Origin: Nematostella vectensis
Lineage: Eukaryota > Cnidaria > Anthozoa > Actiniaria > Edwardsiidae
Assembly: GCF_932526225.1 (NCBI RefSeq)
Contig: NC_064040.1
Coordinates: forward strand, 498,001-562,000
Reading direction: 5' to 3'
DNA length: 64,000 nt
This document shows, in pieces, positions 42,601-55,389 of this stretch. The translations under genes and the position numbers were made by a program. The notes beneath the pieces were generated by a model. The model worked only from the letters and a program-made list of their open reading frames with translations, was not told the DNA's origin and ran no database searches. Positions within the stretch are counted from its first letter, which is position 1; each line of letters starts with the position of its first letter.

Positions 42601-44182
42601 TGCTGAAGGGAATTGTAATGAAAATTAATTTTAATACTATTGGTATCGTAAACTATCCCAAGCAAAGTCACCATCGGACTGGAGGTTACATTCGGGAAAA
42701 GCTTCAGGGTTACATTCGGGAATTTGTTTTACGAGTGTAACCTCCAAAAGGTTACAATCGATAATTTTTTTTCCGAATGTAAATTCAAAAAAGTAACATT
42801 AGGAAAAATAAAACAGTATACTCGAAAAAAAGGTATATCAATCTATCGAGCGCTATGCTCTATGTTAGAATCTACTTAATCAAGTTAACCAAGGAATCTA
42901 GTTAGTTCTTGTGTGCATAAAATATGTACAGGATCCTGAACAAAGCAAGAGCACATCAAAGATGCTGAGAGTACATAAAAATGTCCCTATACCTTCTTTT
43001 TATGTCATGACACAACAAGAATAGTATAATTAAGTATCGATATTTAAAAAAAATAAATAAAGAAAAAAAAATAGGCTATCAGCGGGAATCGAACCCGGGT
43101 CGCTGCGTTAGTAGTCAAGTGCCCGCAACGAAAGACTAACGTGGCATTGCTGAAGGGAATTGTAATGAAAATTACTTTTAATACTATTGGTATCGTAAAC
43201 TATCCCAAGCAAAGTCACCATCGGACTGGAGGTTACATTCGGGAAAACCTTTAGGGTTACATTCGGGAATTTGTTTTACGAGTGTAACCTCCAAAAGGTT
43301 ACAATCGATAATTTTTTTTCCGAATGTAAATACCAAAAAGTAACATTAGGAAAAATAAAACAGTATACTCGGAAAAAAAGGTATATCAATCTATCGAGCG
43401 CTATGCTCTATGTTAGAATCTACTTAATCAAGTTATCCAAGGAATCTAGTTAGTTCTTGTGTGTACAAAATATGTACAGGATCCTGAACAAAGCATGAGC
43501 ACATCAAAGATGCTGAGAGTACATAAAAATGTCCCTATACCTTCTTTTTATGTCATGACACACCAAGAACAGTATAATTAAGTATCGATATTTAAAAAAA
43601 AATAATAAAGAAAAAAAAATAGGCTATCAGCTTGAATCGAACCCGGGTCGCTGCGTTAGTAGTCAAGTGCCCGCAACGAAAGACTAACGTGGCATTGCTG
43701 AAGGGAATTGTAATGAAAATTACTTTTAATACTATTGGTATCGTAAACTATCCCAAGCAAAGTCACCATCGGACTGGAGGTTACATTCGGGAAAAGCTTC
43801 AGGGTTACACTCGGGAATTTGTTTTACGAGTGTAACCTCCAAAAGGTTACAATCAATAATTTTTTTTCCGAATGTAAATTCCAAAAAGTAACATTAGGAA
43901 TAATAAAACAGTATACTCGGAAAAAAAGGTATATCAATCTATCGAGCGCTATGCTCTATGTTAGAATCTACTTAATCAAGTTATCCAAGGAATCTAGTTA
44001 GTTCTTGTGTGCATAAAATATGTACAGGATCCTGAACAAAGCATGAGCACATCAAAGATTCTGAGAGTACATAAAAATGTCCCTATACCTTCTTTTTATG
44101 TCATGACACACCAAGAACAGTATAATTAAGTATCGATATTAAAAAAAAAAATAAAGAAAAAAAAATAGGCTATCAGCGGGAA

Positions 44183-44363
44183 TCGAACCCGGGTAGCTGC
44201 GTTAGTAGTCAAGTGCCCGCAACGAAAGACTAACGTGGCATTGCTGAAGGGAATTGTAATGAAAATTACTTTTAATACTATTGGTATCGTAAACTATCCC
44301 AAGCAAAGTCACCATCGGACTGGAGGTTACATTCGGGAAAAGCTTCAGGGTTACATTCGGGAA
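44183..44363 (+). repeat. Truncated 181-bp monomer, copy 4
   Basis: It shares junction and length with the other truncated units. It lies 10,705 bp from copy 3, and the two preceding monomers match at the same offset. To the right it runs into the nearly identical single-monomer block. Confidence 0.92.
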
Positions 44364-44390
44364 TCGAACCCGGGTCGCTGCGTTAGTAGT

Positions 44391-46010
44391 CAAGTGTCCG
44401 CAACGAAAGACTAACGTGGCATTGCTGAAGGGAATTGTAATGAAAATTACTTTTAATACTATTGGTATCGTAAACTATCCCAAGAAAAGTCACCATCGGA
44501 CTGGAGGTTACATTCGGGAAAATCTTCAGGGTTACATTCGGGAATTTGTTTTACAAGTGTAACCTCCAAAAGGTTACAATCGATAATTTTTTTTCGGAAT
44601 GTAAATTCCAAAAAGTAACATTAGGAAAAATAAAACAGTATACTCGGAAAAAAGGTATATCAATCTATCGAGCGCTATGCTCTATGTTAGAATCTACTTA
44701 ATCAAGTTATCCAAGAAATCTAGTTAGTTCTTGTGTGCATAAAATATGTGCAGGATCCTGAACAAAGCATGAGCACATCAAAGATGCTGAGAGTACATAA
44801 AAATGAACCCTATACCTTCTTTTTATGTCATGACACACCAAGAACAGTATAATTAAGTATCGATATTTAAAAAAAAAATAAAGCAAAAAAATAGGCTATC
44901 AGCGGGAATCGAACCCGGGTCGCTGCGTTAGTAGTCAAGTGCCCGCAACGAAAGACTAACGTGGCATTGCTGAAGGGAATTGTAATGAAAATTACTTTTA
45001 ATACTATTGGTATCGTAAACTATCCAAAGAAAAGTCACCATCGGACTGGAGGTTACATTCGGGAAAAGCTTCAGGGTTACATTCTGGAATTTGTTTTACG
45101 AGTGTAACCTCCAAAAGGTTACAATCGATAATTTTTTTTCGGAATGTAAATTCCAAAAAGTAACATTAGGAAAAATAAAACAGTATACTCGGAAAAAAGG
45201 TATATCAATCTATCGAGCGCTATGCTCTATGTTAGAATCTACTTAATCAAGTTATCCAAGAAATCTAGTTAGTTCTTGTGTGCATAAAATATGTGCAGGA
45301 TCCTGAACAAAGCATGAGCACATCAAAGATGCTGAGAGTACATAAAAATGAACCCTATACCTTCTTTTTATGTCATGACACACCAAGAACAGTATAATTA
45401 AGTATCGATATTTAAAAAAAAAATAAAGCAAAAAAATAGGCTATCAGCGGGAATCGAACCCGGGTCGCTGCGTTAGTAGTCAAGTGCCCGCAACGAAAGA
45501 CTAACGTGGCATTGCTTAAGGGAATTGTAATGAAAATTACTTTTAATACTATTGGTATCGTAAACTATCCAAAGAAAAGTCACCATCGGACTGGAGGTTA
45601 CATTCGGGAAAAGCTTCAGGGTTACATTCTGGAATTTGTTTTACGAGTGTAACCTCCAAAAGGTTACAATCGATAATTTTTTTTCGGAATGTAAATTCCA
45701 AAAAGTAACATTAGGAAAAATAAATCAGTATACTCGGAAAAAAGGTATATCAATCTATCGAGCGCTATGCTCTATGTTAGAATCTACTTAATCAAGTTAT
45801 CCAAGAAATCTAGTTAGTTCTTGTGTGCATAAAATATGTGCAGGATCCTGAACAAAGCATGAGCACATCAAAGATGCTGAGAGTACATAAAAATGAACCC
45901 TATACCTTCTTTTTATGTCATGACACACCAAGAACAGTATAATTAAGTATCGATATTTAAAAAAAAAATAAAGCAAAAAAATAGGCTATCAGCGGGAATC
46001 GAACCCGGGT
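44391..46010 (+). repeat. Array block 4: nearly identical single monomers in tandem
   Basis: BamHI landmarks are at 44753, 45298 and 45843, all exactly 545 bp apart. Consecutive units share rare variants (TAAAGCAAAAA, ATCCAAAGAAAAG, ACATTCTGG, TTCGGAATG, AATGAACCC, GTGCAGGATCC). Comparing 44754-45298 with 45299-45843 by eye I see only two substitutions, at 45517 and 45725. Elsewhere adjacent monomers usually belong to different subfamilies. This indicates very recent amplification with one monomer, not a multimer, as the unit of exchange. Confidence 0.85.
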
Positions 46011-47220
46011 CGCTGCGTTAGTAGTCAAGTGCCCGCAACGAAAGACTAACGTGGCATTGCTGAAGGGAATTGTAATGAAAATTACTTTTAATACTATTGG
46101 TATCGTAAACTATCCCAAGCAAAGTCACCATCAGACTGGAGGTTACATTCGGGAAAAGCTTCAGGGTTACATTCGGGACTTTGTTTTACAAGTGTAACCT
46201 CCAAAAGGTTACAATCGATAATTTTTTTTCCGAATGTAAATTCCAAAAAGTAACATTAGGAAAATAAAACAGTATACTCGGTAAAAAAGGTATATCAATC
46301 TATCGAGCGCTATGCTCTATGTTAGAATCTACTTAATCAAGTTATCCAAGGAATCTAGTAAGTTCTTGTGTGCATAAAATATGTACAGGATCCTGAACAA
46401 AGCATGAGCACATCAAAGATGCTGAGAGTACATAAAAATGTCCCTATACCTTCTTTTTATGTCATGACACACCAAGAACAGTATAAATAAGTATCGATAT
46501 TTAAAAAAAAATAAAGAAAAAAAATAGGCTATCAGCGGGAATCGAACCCGGGTGGCTGCGGTAGTAGTCAAGTGCCCGCAACGAAAGACTAACGTGGCAT
46601 TGCTGAAGGGAATTGTAATGAAAATTACCGTTAATACTATTGGTATCGTAAACTATCCCAAGCAAAGTCACCATCGGACTGGAGGTTACATTCGGGAAAA
46701 GCTTCAGGGTTACATTCGGGAATTTGTTTTACGAGTGTAACCTCCAAAAGGTTACAATCAATAATTTTTTTCCGAATGTAAATTCCAAAAAGTAACATTA
46801 GGAAAAATAAAACAGTATACTCGGAAAAAAAGGTATATCAATCTATCGAGCGCTATGCTCTATGTTAGAATCTACTTAATCAAGTTATCCAAGGAATCTA
46901 GTTAGTTCTTGTGTGCATAAAATATGTACAGGATCCTGAACAAAGCATGAGCACATCAAAGATGCTGAGAGTACATAAAAATGTCCCTATACCTTCTTTT
47001 TATTTCATGACACACCAAGAACAGTATAAATAAGTATCGATATTTAAAAAAAAATAAAGAAAAAAAAATAGGCTATCAGCGGGAATCGAACCCGGGTGGC
47101 TGCGGTAGTAGTCAAGTGCCCGCAACGAAAGACTAACGTGGCATTGCTGAAGGGAATTGTAATGAAAATTACTGTTAATACTATTGGTATCGTAAACTAT
47201 CCCAAGCAAAGTCACCATCG

Positions 47221-47340
47221 GACTGGAGGTTACATTCGGGAAAAGCTTCAGGGTTACATTCGGAATTTGTTTTACGAGTGTAACCTCCAAAAGGTTACAA
47301 TCAATATTTTTTTTTCCGAATGTAAATTCCAAAAAGTAAC
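47221..47340 (+). other. Uninterrupted (pre-insertion) version of the LINE target unit
   Basis: This unit shares two rare variants with the LINE-bearing units: the 1-bp deletion CATTCGGAATTTG on the left and AATCAATA followed by nine T residues on the right. Between them it reads ACGAGTG-TAACCT-CCAAAAGG without insertion. It therefore preserves the probable target sequence and shows that six bases (47281-47286) were lost when the LINE inserted. Confidence 0.85.
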
Positions 47341-48921
47341 ATTAGGAAAAATAAAACAGTATACTCGGAAAAAAAGGTATATCAATCTATCGAGCGCTAT
47401 GCTCTATGTTAGAATCTACTTAATCAAGTTATCCAAGGAATCTAGTTAGTTCTTGTGTGCATAAAATATGTACAGGATCCTGAACAAAGTATGAGCACAT
47501 CAAAGATTCTGAGAGTACATAAAAATGTCCCTATACCTTCTTTTTATGTCATGACACACCAAGAACAGTATAATTAAGTATCGATATTTAAAAAAAAAAA
47601 TAAAGAAAAAAAATAGGCTATCAGCGGGAATCGAACCCGGGTCGCTTCGTTAGTAGTCAAGTGCCCGCAACGAAAGACTAACGTGGCATTGCTGAAGGGA
47701 ATTGTAATGAAAATTACTTTTAATACTATTGGTATCGTAAACTATCCCAAGCAAAGTCACCATCGGACTTGAGGTTACATTCGGGAAAAGCTTTAGGGTT
47801 ACATTCGGGAATTTGATTTACGAGTGTAACCTCCAAAAGGTTACAATCGATAATTTTTTTTTTCCGAATGTAAATTCCAAAAAGTAACATTAGGAAAAAT
47901 AAAACAGTATACTCGGAAAAAAAGGTATATCAATCTATCGAGCGCTATGCTCTATGTTAGAATCTACTTAATCAAGTTATCCAAGAAATCTAGTTAGTTC
48001 TTGTGTGCATAAAATATGTACAGGATCCTGAACAAAGCATGAGCACATCAAAGATGCTGAGAGTACATCAAAATGTCCCTATACCTTCTTTTTATGTCAT
48101 GACACACCAAGAACAGTATAATTAAATATCGATATTTAAAAAAAAAACATAAAGAAAAAAAAATGGGCTATCAGCAGGAATCGAACCCGGGTCGCTGCGG
48201 TAGTAGTCAAGTGCCCGCAACGAAAGACTAACGTGGCATTGCTGAAGGGAATTGTAATGAAAATTACTTTTAATACTATTGGTATCGTAAACTATCCCAA
48301 GCAAAGTCACCATCGGACTGGAGGTTACATTCGGGAAAAGCTTCAGGGTTACATTCGGGAATTTGTTTTACGAGTGTAACCTCCAAAAGGTTACAATCAA
48401 TATTTTTTTTCCGAATGTAAATTCCAAAAAGTAACATTAGGAAAAATAAAACAGTATACTCGGAAAAAAAGGTATATCAATCTATCGAGCGCTATGCTCT
48501 ATGTTAGAATCTACTTAATCAAGTTATCCAAGGAATCTAGTTAGTTCTTGTGTGCATAAAATATTTACAGGATCCTGAACAAAGCATGAGCACATCAAAG
48601 ATGCTGAGAGTACATAAAAATGTCCCTATACCTTCTTTTTATTTCATGACACACCAAGAACAGTATAAATAAGTATCGATATTTAAAAAAAAAAATAAAG
48701 AAAAAAAAATAGGCTATCAACGGGAATCGAACCCGGGTGGCTGCGGTAGTAGTCAAGTGCCCGCAACGAAAGACTAACGTGGCATTGCTGAAGGGAATTG
48801 TAATGAAAATTACTGTTAATACTATTGGTATCGTAAACTATCCCAAGCAAAGTCACCATCGGACTGGAGGTTACATTCGGGAAAAGCTTCAGGGTTACAT
48901 TCGGAATTTGTTTTACGAGTG

Positions 48922-49666
48922 GCTTGCTGCCAATAAGCTCTCTGTAAATATCGATAAAACAAACTTCATCATTTTTCATCCACCACAGAAAATCTCTAAT
49001 TATACTCTAAGTATTAAGATAAATGGCAAATGCATCAAGAAAGAGAAGTACATCAAATATCTAGGCATATATATTGACTCCCATCTTAGCTGGAAATATC
49101 AGATACTTCATATAGCTAAAAAGATTAAACGTTGCATTGGTGTTCTCTCAAAAATAAGACATTATGTAAATATTTCAGTCCTAAAATTGCTTTACTATAC
49201 ATTATTATTTCCATTTCTAACTTACTCAGTTGTGACCTGGGGCAACACCTATGCAACTACTCTTAAGCCCCTTTTTATACTTCAGAAAAGGGCAATTAGA
49301 ATATTAACTTTTTCTGATTTTAGGACCCCTTCAAATCCATTATTCTATCAACTTAGTCTCCTCAAACTTCATGACATAATCTATCTTAACAATGCACTGT
49401 TTATGTATGACTTCCATTCAGATCATTTGCCATCTGTCTTCAAATCATTTTTCACAAATATTAACAGGATACATCAATATAATACAAGACTTGCTAGTAG
49501 GAAGACTTATTACCTGCCTAAGATACGCACAAACTATGGCAAATTTAATATTCGCTTTCTTGGTGTAAAAATCTGGAACGATATTCAGGATGATTATAAA
49601 TCTGAATCTCGCTCCAGTTTCAAGACACTAATGACCAGCTCTCTTTTAGATCGTTACAAAAGCTAA
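48922..49666 (+). pseudogene. Reverse transcriptase C-terminal fragment (LINE ORF2-like), copy 1
   Basis: About 247 residues remain, ending at a TAA stop. Near the start is NKLSVNIDKT followed by FIIFH, and about 40 residues on KYLGIYIDSHLSW. These resemble the conserved blocks that follow the catalytic YADD motif in non-LTR reverse transcriptases. A C-terminal region follows with LLYYTLLFPFLTY, VVTWGNTY, LQKRAIRIL and FLGVKIWNDI, typical of CR1/Jockey-type elements. The catalytic aspartates, the rest of the RT and any endonuclease are absent, so it cannot encode a working enzyme. The reading frame itself has no internal stop or frameshift, suggesting a fairly young insertion. An open frame begins upstream in the satellite at 48737 (61 residues before the element), but that is chance readthrough opened by a 1-bp deletion in the monomer. 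Confidence 0.9.
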
Positions 49667-49860
49667 CTCTATTATTGTTGTAATTTACAAACTTAAGATT
49701 CTCTCCTATATATAAATGATCCCTATAATCGACCTCCCCTTGCTTGTGCGTGTTTTGTTCTTGTGCGTGCATCTATTGTCGTCTGTTTTTCGTTTCTGTT
49801 TGTATTGATATTATATTGATGTATCATGTTGTTTACCCATGCAATTTTCCGCTTGACCTA

Positions 49861-49928
49861 GCCGCTTAAGCTCGATTAGCTATGCTATTTCTTAATGCGG
49901 CTGGTACCCAATTATAAAAATTATAATT
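49861..49928 (+). other. Two stem-loops in the LINE 3' UTR, copy 1
   Basis: GCCGCTTAAG (49861-49870) pairs with CTTAATGCGGC (49891-49901): ten base pairs with one bulged T around a 20-nt loop. Just downstream AATTATAA (49910-49917) pairs with TTATAATT (49921-49928) around three A residues. Some L2-like LINEs use a 3' stem-loop for recognition by their own reverse transcriptase. A similar role here is plausible but inferred. Confidence 0.5.
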
Positions 49929-52900
49929 ATTTTTCTCCTTTTCTTATTTAATAAGTAATATCTGTATAATAGAGGGTGCTAATAAAATATGTTGTTGTGT
50001 GTTGTTGTTGCCAAAAGGTTACAATCAATATTTTTTTTTCCGAATGTAAATTCCAAAAAGTAACATTAGGAAAAATAAAACAGTATACTCGGAAAAAAAG
50101 GTATATCAATCTATCGAGCGCTATGCTCTATGTTAGAATCTACTTAATCAAGTTATCCAAGGAATCTAGTTAGTTCTTGTGAGCATAAAATATGTACAGG
50201 ATCCTGAACAAAGCATGAGCACATCAAAGATGCTGAGAGTACATAAAAATGTCCCTATACCTTCTTTTTATGTCATGACACACCAAGAACAGTATAATTA
50301 AGTATCGATATTTAAAAAAACATAATAAAGAAAAAAAAAATAGGCTATCAGTGGGAATCGAACCCGGGTCGCTGCGTTAGTAGTCAAGTGCCCGCAGCGA
50401 AAGACTAACGTGGCATTGCTGAAGGGAATTGTAATGAAAATTACTTTTAATACTATTGGTATCGTAAACTTTCCCAAGCAAAGTCACCATCGGACTGGAG
50501 GTTACATTCGGGAAATGCTTCAGGGTTACATTCGGGAATTTGTTTTACGAGTGTAACCTCCAAAAGGTTACAATCGATAATTTTTTTTTCGAATGTAAAT
50601 TCCAAAAAGTAACATTAGGAAAAATAAAACAGTATACTCGGAAAAAAAGGTATATCAATCTATCGAGCGCTATGCTCTATGTTAGAATCTACTTAATCAA
50701 GTTTTCCAAGGAATCTAGTTAGTTCTTGTGTGCATAAAATATGTACAGGATCCTGAACAAAGCATGAGCACATCAAAGATACTGAGAGTACATAAAAATG
50801 TCCCTATACCTTCTTTTTATGTCATGACACACCAAGAACAGTATAATTAAGTATCGATATTTAAAAAAAAAAATTAAGAAAAAAAAGGCTATCAGCGGGA
50901 ATCGAACCCGGTTCGCTGGGTTAGTAGTCAAGTGCCCGCAACGAAAGACTAACGTGGCATTACTGAAGGGAATTGTAATGAAAATTACTTTTAATACTAT
51001 TGGTATCGTAAACTATCCCAAGCAAAGTCACCATCGGACTGGAGGTTACATTCGGGAAAAGCCTCAGGGTTACATTCGGGAATTTGTTTTACGAGTGTAA
51101 CCTCCAAAAGGTTACCATCGATAATTTTTTTTCCGAATGTAAATTCCAAAAAGTAACATTAGGAAAAATAAAACAGTATACTTGGAAAAAAAGGTATATC
51201 AATCTATCGAGCGCTATGCTCTATGTTAGAATCTACTTAATCAAATTATCCAAGGAATCTAGTTAGTTCTTGTGTGCATAAAATATGTACAGGATCCTGA
51301 ACAAAGTATGAGCACATCAAAGATTCTGAGAGTACATAAAAATGTCCCTATACCTTCTTTTTATGTCATGACACACCAAGAACAGTATAATTAAGTATCG
51401 ATATTTAAAAAAAAGAAAAAAAGAAAAAAAATAGGCTATCAGCGGGAATCGAACCCGGGTCGCTTCGTTAGTAGTCAAGTGCCCGCAACGAAAGACTAAC
51501 GTGGCATTGCTGAAGGGAATTGTAATGAAAATTACTTTTAATACTATTGGTATCGTAAACTATCCCAAGCAAAGTCACAATCGGACTTGAGGTTACATTC
51601 GGGAAAAGCTTTAGGGTTACATTCGGGAATTTGATTTACGAGTGTAACCTCCAAAAGGTTACAATCGATAATTTTTTTTTTCCGAATGTAAATTCCAAAA
51701 AGTAACATTAGGAAAAATAAAACAGTATACTCGGAAAAAAAGGTATATCAATCTATCGAGCGCTATGCTCTATGTTAGAATCTACTTAATCAAGTTATCC
51801 AAGAAATCTAGTTTGTTTTTGTGTGCATAAAATATGTACAGGATCCTGAACAAAGCATGAGCACATCAAAGATGCTAAGAGTACATAAAAATGTCCCTAT
51901 ACCTTCTTTTTATGTCATGACACAACAAGAACAGTATAATTAAGTATCGATATTTAAAAAAAAAAATAAAGAAAAAAAAATAGGCTATCAGCGGGAATCG
52001 AACCCGGGTCGCTGCGTTAGTAGTCAAGTGCCCGCAACGAAAGACTAACGTGGCATTACTGAAGGAAATTGTAATGAAAATTACTTTTAATACTATTGGT
52101 ATCGTAAACTATCCCAAGCAAAGTCACCATCGGACTGGAGGTTACATTCGGGAAAAGCTTCAGGGTTACACTCGGGAATTTGTTTTACGAGTGTAACCTC
52201 CAAACGGTTACAATCAATAATTTTTTTTCCGAATGTAAATTCCAAAAAGTAACATTAGGAATAATAAAACAGTATACTCGGAAAAAAAGGTATATCAATC
52301 TATCGAGCGCTATGCTCTATGTTAGAATCTACTTAATCAAGTTATCCAAGGAATCTAGTTAGTTCTTGTGCGCATAAAATATGTACAGGATCCTGAACAA
52401 AGCATGAGCACATCAAAGATGCTGAGAGTACATCAAAATGTCCCTATACCTTTTTTTTATGTCATGACACACCAAGAACAGTATAATTAAGTATCGATAT
52501 TTTTAAAAAAAAATAAAGAAAAAAAAATAGGCTATCAGCGGGAATCGAACCCGGGTAGTTGCGTTAGTAGTCAAGTGCCCGCAACGAAAGACTAACGTGG
52601 CATTGCTTAAGGGAATCGTAATGAAAATTACTTTTAATACTATTGGTATCGTAAACTATCCCAAGCAAAGTCAACATCGGACTGGAGGTTACATTCGGGA
52701 AAAGCTTCAGGGTTACATTCGGGAATTTGTTTTACGAGTGTAACCTCCAAAAGGTTACAATCAATATTTTTTTTCCGAATGTAAATTCCAAAAAGTAACA
52801 TTAGGAAAAATAAAACAGTATACTCGGAAAAAAAGGTATATCAATCTATCGAGCGCTATGCTCTATGTTAGAATCTACTTAATCAAGTTATCCAAGGAAT

Positions 52901-54382
52901 CTAGTTAGTTCTTGTGCGCATAAATTATGTACAGGATCCTGAAAAAAGCATGAGCACATCAAAGATGCTGAGAGTACATAAAAATGTCCCTATACCTTCT
53001 TTTTATGTCATGACACACCAAGAACAGTATAATTAAGTATCGATATTTAAAAAAAAAAAAATAAAGAAAAAAAAAATAGGCTATCAGCGGGAATCGAACC
53101 CGGGTCGCTGCGGTAGTAGTCAAGTGCCCGCAACGAAAGACTAACGTGGCATTGCTGAAGGGAATTGTAATGAAAATTACTTTTAATACTATTGGTATCG
53201 TAAACTATCCCAAGCAAAGTCACCATCGGACTGGAGGTTACATTCGGGAAAAGCTTTAGGGTTACATTCGGGAATTTGTTTTACGAGTGTAACCTCCAAA
53301 AGGTTACAATCGATAATTTTTTTTCCGAATGTAAATTCCAAAAAGTAACATTAGGAAAAATAAAACAGTATACTCGGAAAAAAAGGTATATCAATCTATC
53401 GAGCGCTATGCTCTATGTTAGAATCTACTTAATCAAGTTATCCAAGGAATCTAGTTAGTTCTTGTGTGCATAAAATATGTACAGGATCCTGAACAAAGCA
53501 TGAGCAGATCAAAGATGCTGAGAGTACATCAAAATGTCCCTATACCTTCTTTTTATGTCATGACACACCAAGAACAGTATAATTAAGTATCGATATTTAA
53601 AAAAAAAAAATAAAGAAAAAATAATAGGCTATCAGCGGGAATCGAACCCGGGTCGCTGAGTTAGTAGTCAAGTGCCCGCAACGAAAGACTAACGTTGCAT
53701 TGCTGAAGGGAATTGTAATGAAAATTACTTTTAATACTATTGGTATCGTAAACTATCCCAAGCAAAGTCACCATCGGACTGGAGGTTACATTCGGGAAAA
53801 GCTTCAGGGTTACATTCGGGAATTTGTTTTACGAGTGTAACCTCCAAAAGGTTACAATCGATAATTTTTTTTCCGAATGTAAATTCCAAAAAGTAGCATT
53901 AGGAAAAATAAAACAGTATACTCGGAAAAAAGGTATATCAATCTATCGAGCGCTATGCTCTATGTTAGAATCTACTTAATCAAGTTATCCAAGGAATCTA
54001 GTTAGTTCTTGTGTGCATAAAATATGTACAGGATCCTGAACAAAGCATGAGCACATCAAAGATTCTGAGAGTACATAAAAATGTCCCTATACCTTCTTTT
54101 TATGTCATGACACACCAAGAACAGTATAATTAAGTATCGATATTAAAAAAAAAAAATTAAGAAAGAAAAATAGGCTATCAGCGGGAATTGAACCCGGGTC
54201 GCTGCGTTAGTAGTCAAGTGCCCGCAACGAAAGACTAACGTGGCATTGCTGAAGGGAATTGTAATGAAAATTACTTTTAATACTATTGGTATCGTAAACT
54301 ATCCCAAGCAAAGTCACCATCGGACTGGAGGTTACATTCGGGAAAAGCTTCAGGGTTACATTCGGAATTTGTTTTACGAGTG

Positions 54383-55127
54383 GCTTGCTGCCAATAAGCT
54401 CTCTGTAAATATCGATAAAACAAACTTCATCATTTTTCATCCACCACAGAAAATCTCTAATTATACTCTAAGTATTAAGATAAATGGCAAATGCATCAAG
54501 AAAGAGAAGTACATCAAATATCTAGGCATATATATTGACTCCCATCTTAGCTGGAAATATCAGATACTTCATATAGCTAAAAAGATTAAACGTTGCATTG
54601 GTGTTCTCTCAAAAATAAGACATTATGTAAATATTTCAGTCCTAAAAATGCTTTACTATACATTATTATTTCCATTTCTAACTTACTCAGTTGTGACCTG
54701 GGGCAACACCTATGCAACTACTCTTAAGCCCCTTTTTATACTTCAGAAAAGGGCAATTAGAATATTAACTTTTTCTGATTTTAGGACCCCTTCAAATCCA
54801 TTATTCTATCAACTTAGTCTCCTCAAACTTCATGACATAATCTATCTTAACAATGCACTGTTTATGTATGACTTCCATTCAGATCATTTGCCATCTGTCT
54901 TCAAATCATTTTTCACAAATATTAACAGGATACATCAATATAATACAAGACTTGCTAGTAGGAAGACTTATTACCTGCCTAAGATACGCACAAACTATGG
55001 CAAATTTAATATTCGCTTTCTTGGTGTAAAAATCTGGAACGATATTCAGGATGATTATAAATCTGAATCTCGCTCCAGTTTCAAGACACTAATGACCAGC
55101 TCTCTTTTAGATCGTTACAAAAGCTAA
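54383..55127 (+). pseudogene. Reverse transcriptase C-terminal fragment (LINE ORF2-like), copy 2
   Basis: The protein fragment is the same as in copy 1 apart from one residue (VLKMLYY here, VLKLLYY in copy 1) caused by the substitution at 54648. It also stays open to the TAA stop and lacks the catalytic RT core. The upstream open frame in the satellite starts at 54240 here because the left-flanking monomer belongs to a different subfamily (KITFNT rather than KITVNT in that frame), again with no sign of a real start signal. Confidence 0.9.
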
Positions 55128-55321
55128 CTCTATTATTGTTGTAATTTACAAACTTAAGATTCTCTCCTATATATAAATGATCCCTATAATCGACCTCCCC
55201 TTGCTTGTGCGTGTTTTGTTCTTGTGCGTGCATCTATTGTCGTCTGTTTTTCGTTTCTGTTTGTATTGATATTATATTGATGTATCATGTTGTTTACCCA
55301 TGCAATTTTCCGCTTGACCTA

Positions 55322-55389
55322 GCCGCTTAAGCTCGATTAGCTATGCTATTTCTTAATGCGGCTGGTGCACAATTATAAAAATTATAATT
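55322..55389 (+). other. Two stem-loops in the LINE 3' UTR, copy 2
   Basis: Both stems of copy 1 are intact here. The two substitutions in this UTR (55367 and 55369) fall in the short stretch between the stems and do not change the pairing. AATAAA follows at 55442-55447, then the TTG-rich tail to 55471. Confidence 0.5.

Larger units (their letters stand above)
32341..44390 (+). repeat. Array block 3: mosaic with a 2,209-bp higher-order repeat
   Basis: BamHI landmarks are at 32774, 33322, 34048, 34597, 35199, 35745, 36291, 36836, 37384, 37972, 38516, 39060, 39604, 40148, 40722, 41269, 41813, 42357, 42931, 43479 and 44027. The stretch 39.6-40.8 kb recurs at 41.8-43.0 kb with a constant 2,209-bp offset, sharing rare variants such as GTAACTTCC, CTATTGAGCG, CGCTGTGTTAG and AAGAATAGTATAA. 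A two-unit step of 1,088 bp is also repeated (38.5-39.0 and 39.6-40.1 kb). The stretch 32.6-33.7 kb, including its truncated unit, recurs at 43.3-44.4 kb with a 10,705-bp offset. Long A-rich tracts stop after 42.5 kb. Confidence 0.83.
48922..50010 (+). mobile_element. 5'-truncated non-LTR retrotransposon (LINE), copy 1
   Basis: This 1,089-bp sequence is unrelated to the satellite. It holds the 3' end of a reverse-transcriptase ORF (to 49666), a 344-bp 3' UTR, AATAAA at 49981-49986 and a short TTG-rich tail (49990-50010) in place of poly-A. A microsatellite-like tail and an ORF C-terminus of this style suit the CR1/L2/Jockey-like group of LINEs; the exact clade is not resolved. The 5' side is lost before the catalytic RT motif, typical of incomplete target-primed reverse transcription. 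The junctions are ACGAGTG before and CCAAAAGG after. Compared with an uninterrupted unit, 6 bp (TAACCT) are missing and there is no target-site duplication. The insertion breaks the right arm of the monomer dyad. Confidence 0.93.

Noticed and set aside
47000-47449. 110- and 117-aa overlapping frames on opposite strands
   Set aside because: Same satellite unit read both ways; the + strand frame is long only because of the CGGG to CGG deletion.
48737-49666. 309-aa open frame as a single gene (and the 295-aa frame at 54240-55127)
   Set aside because: The first ~61 residues come from satellite sequence and the rest from a truncated LINE. The fusion is opened by a 1-bp deletion in the monomer and has no visible promoter.
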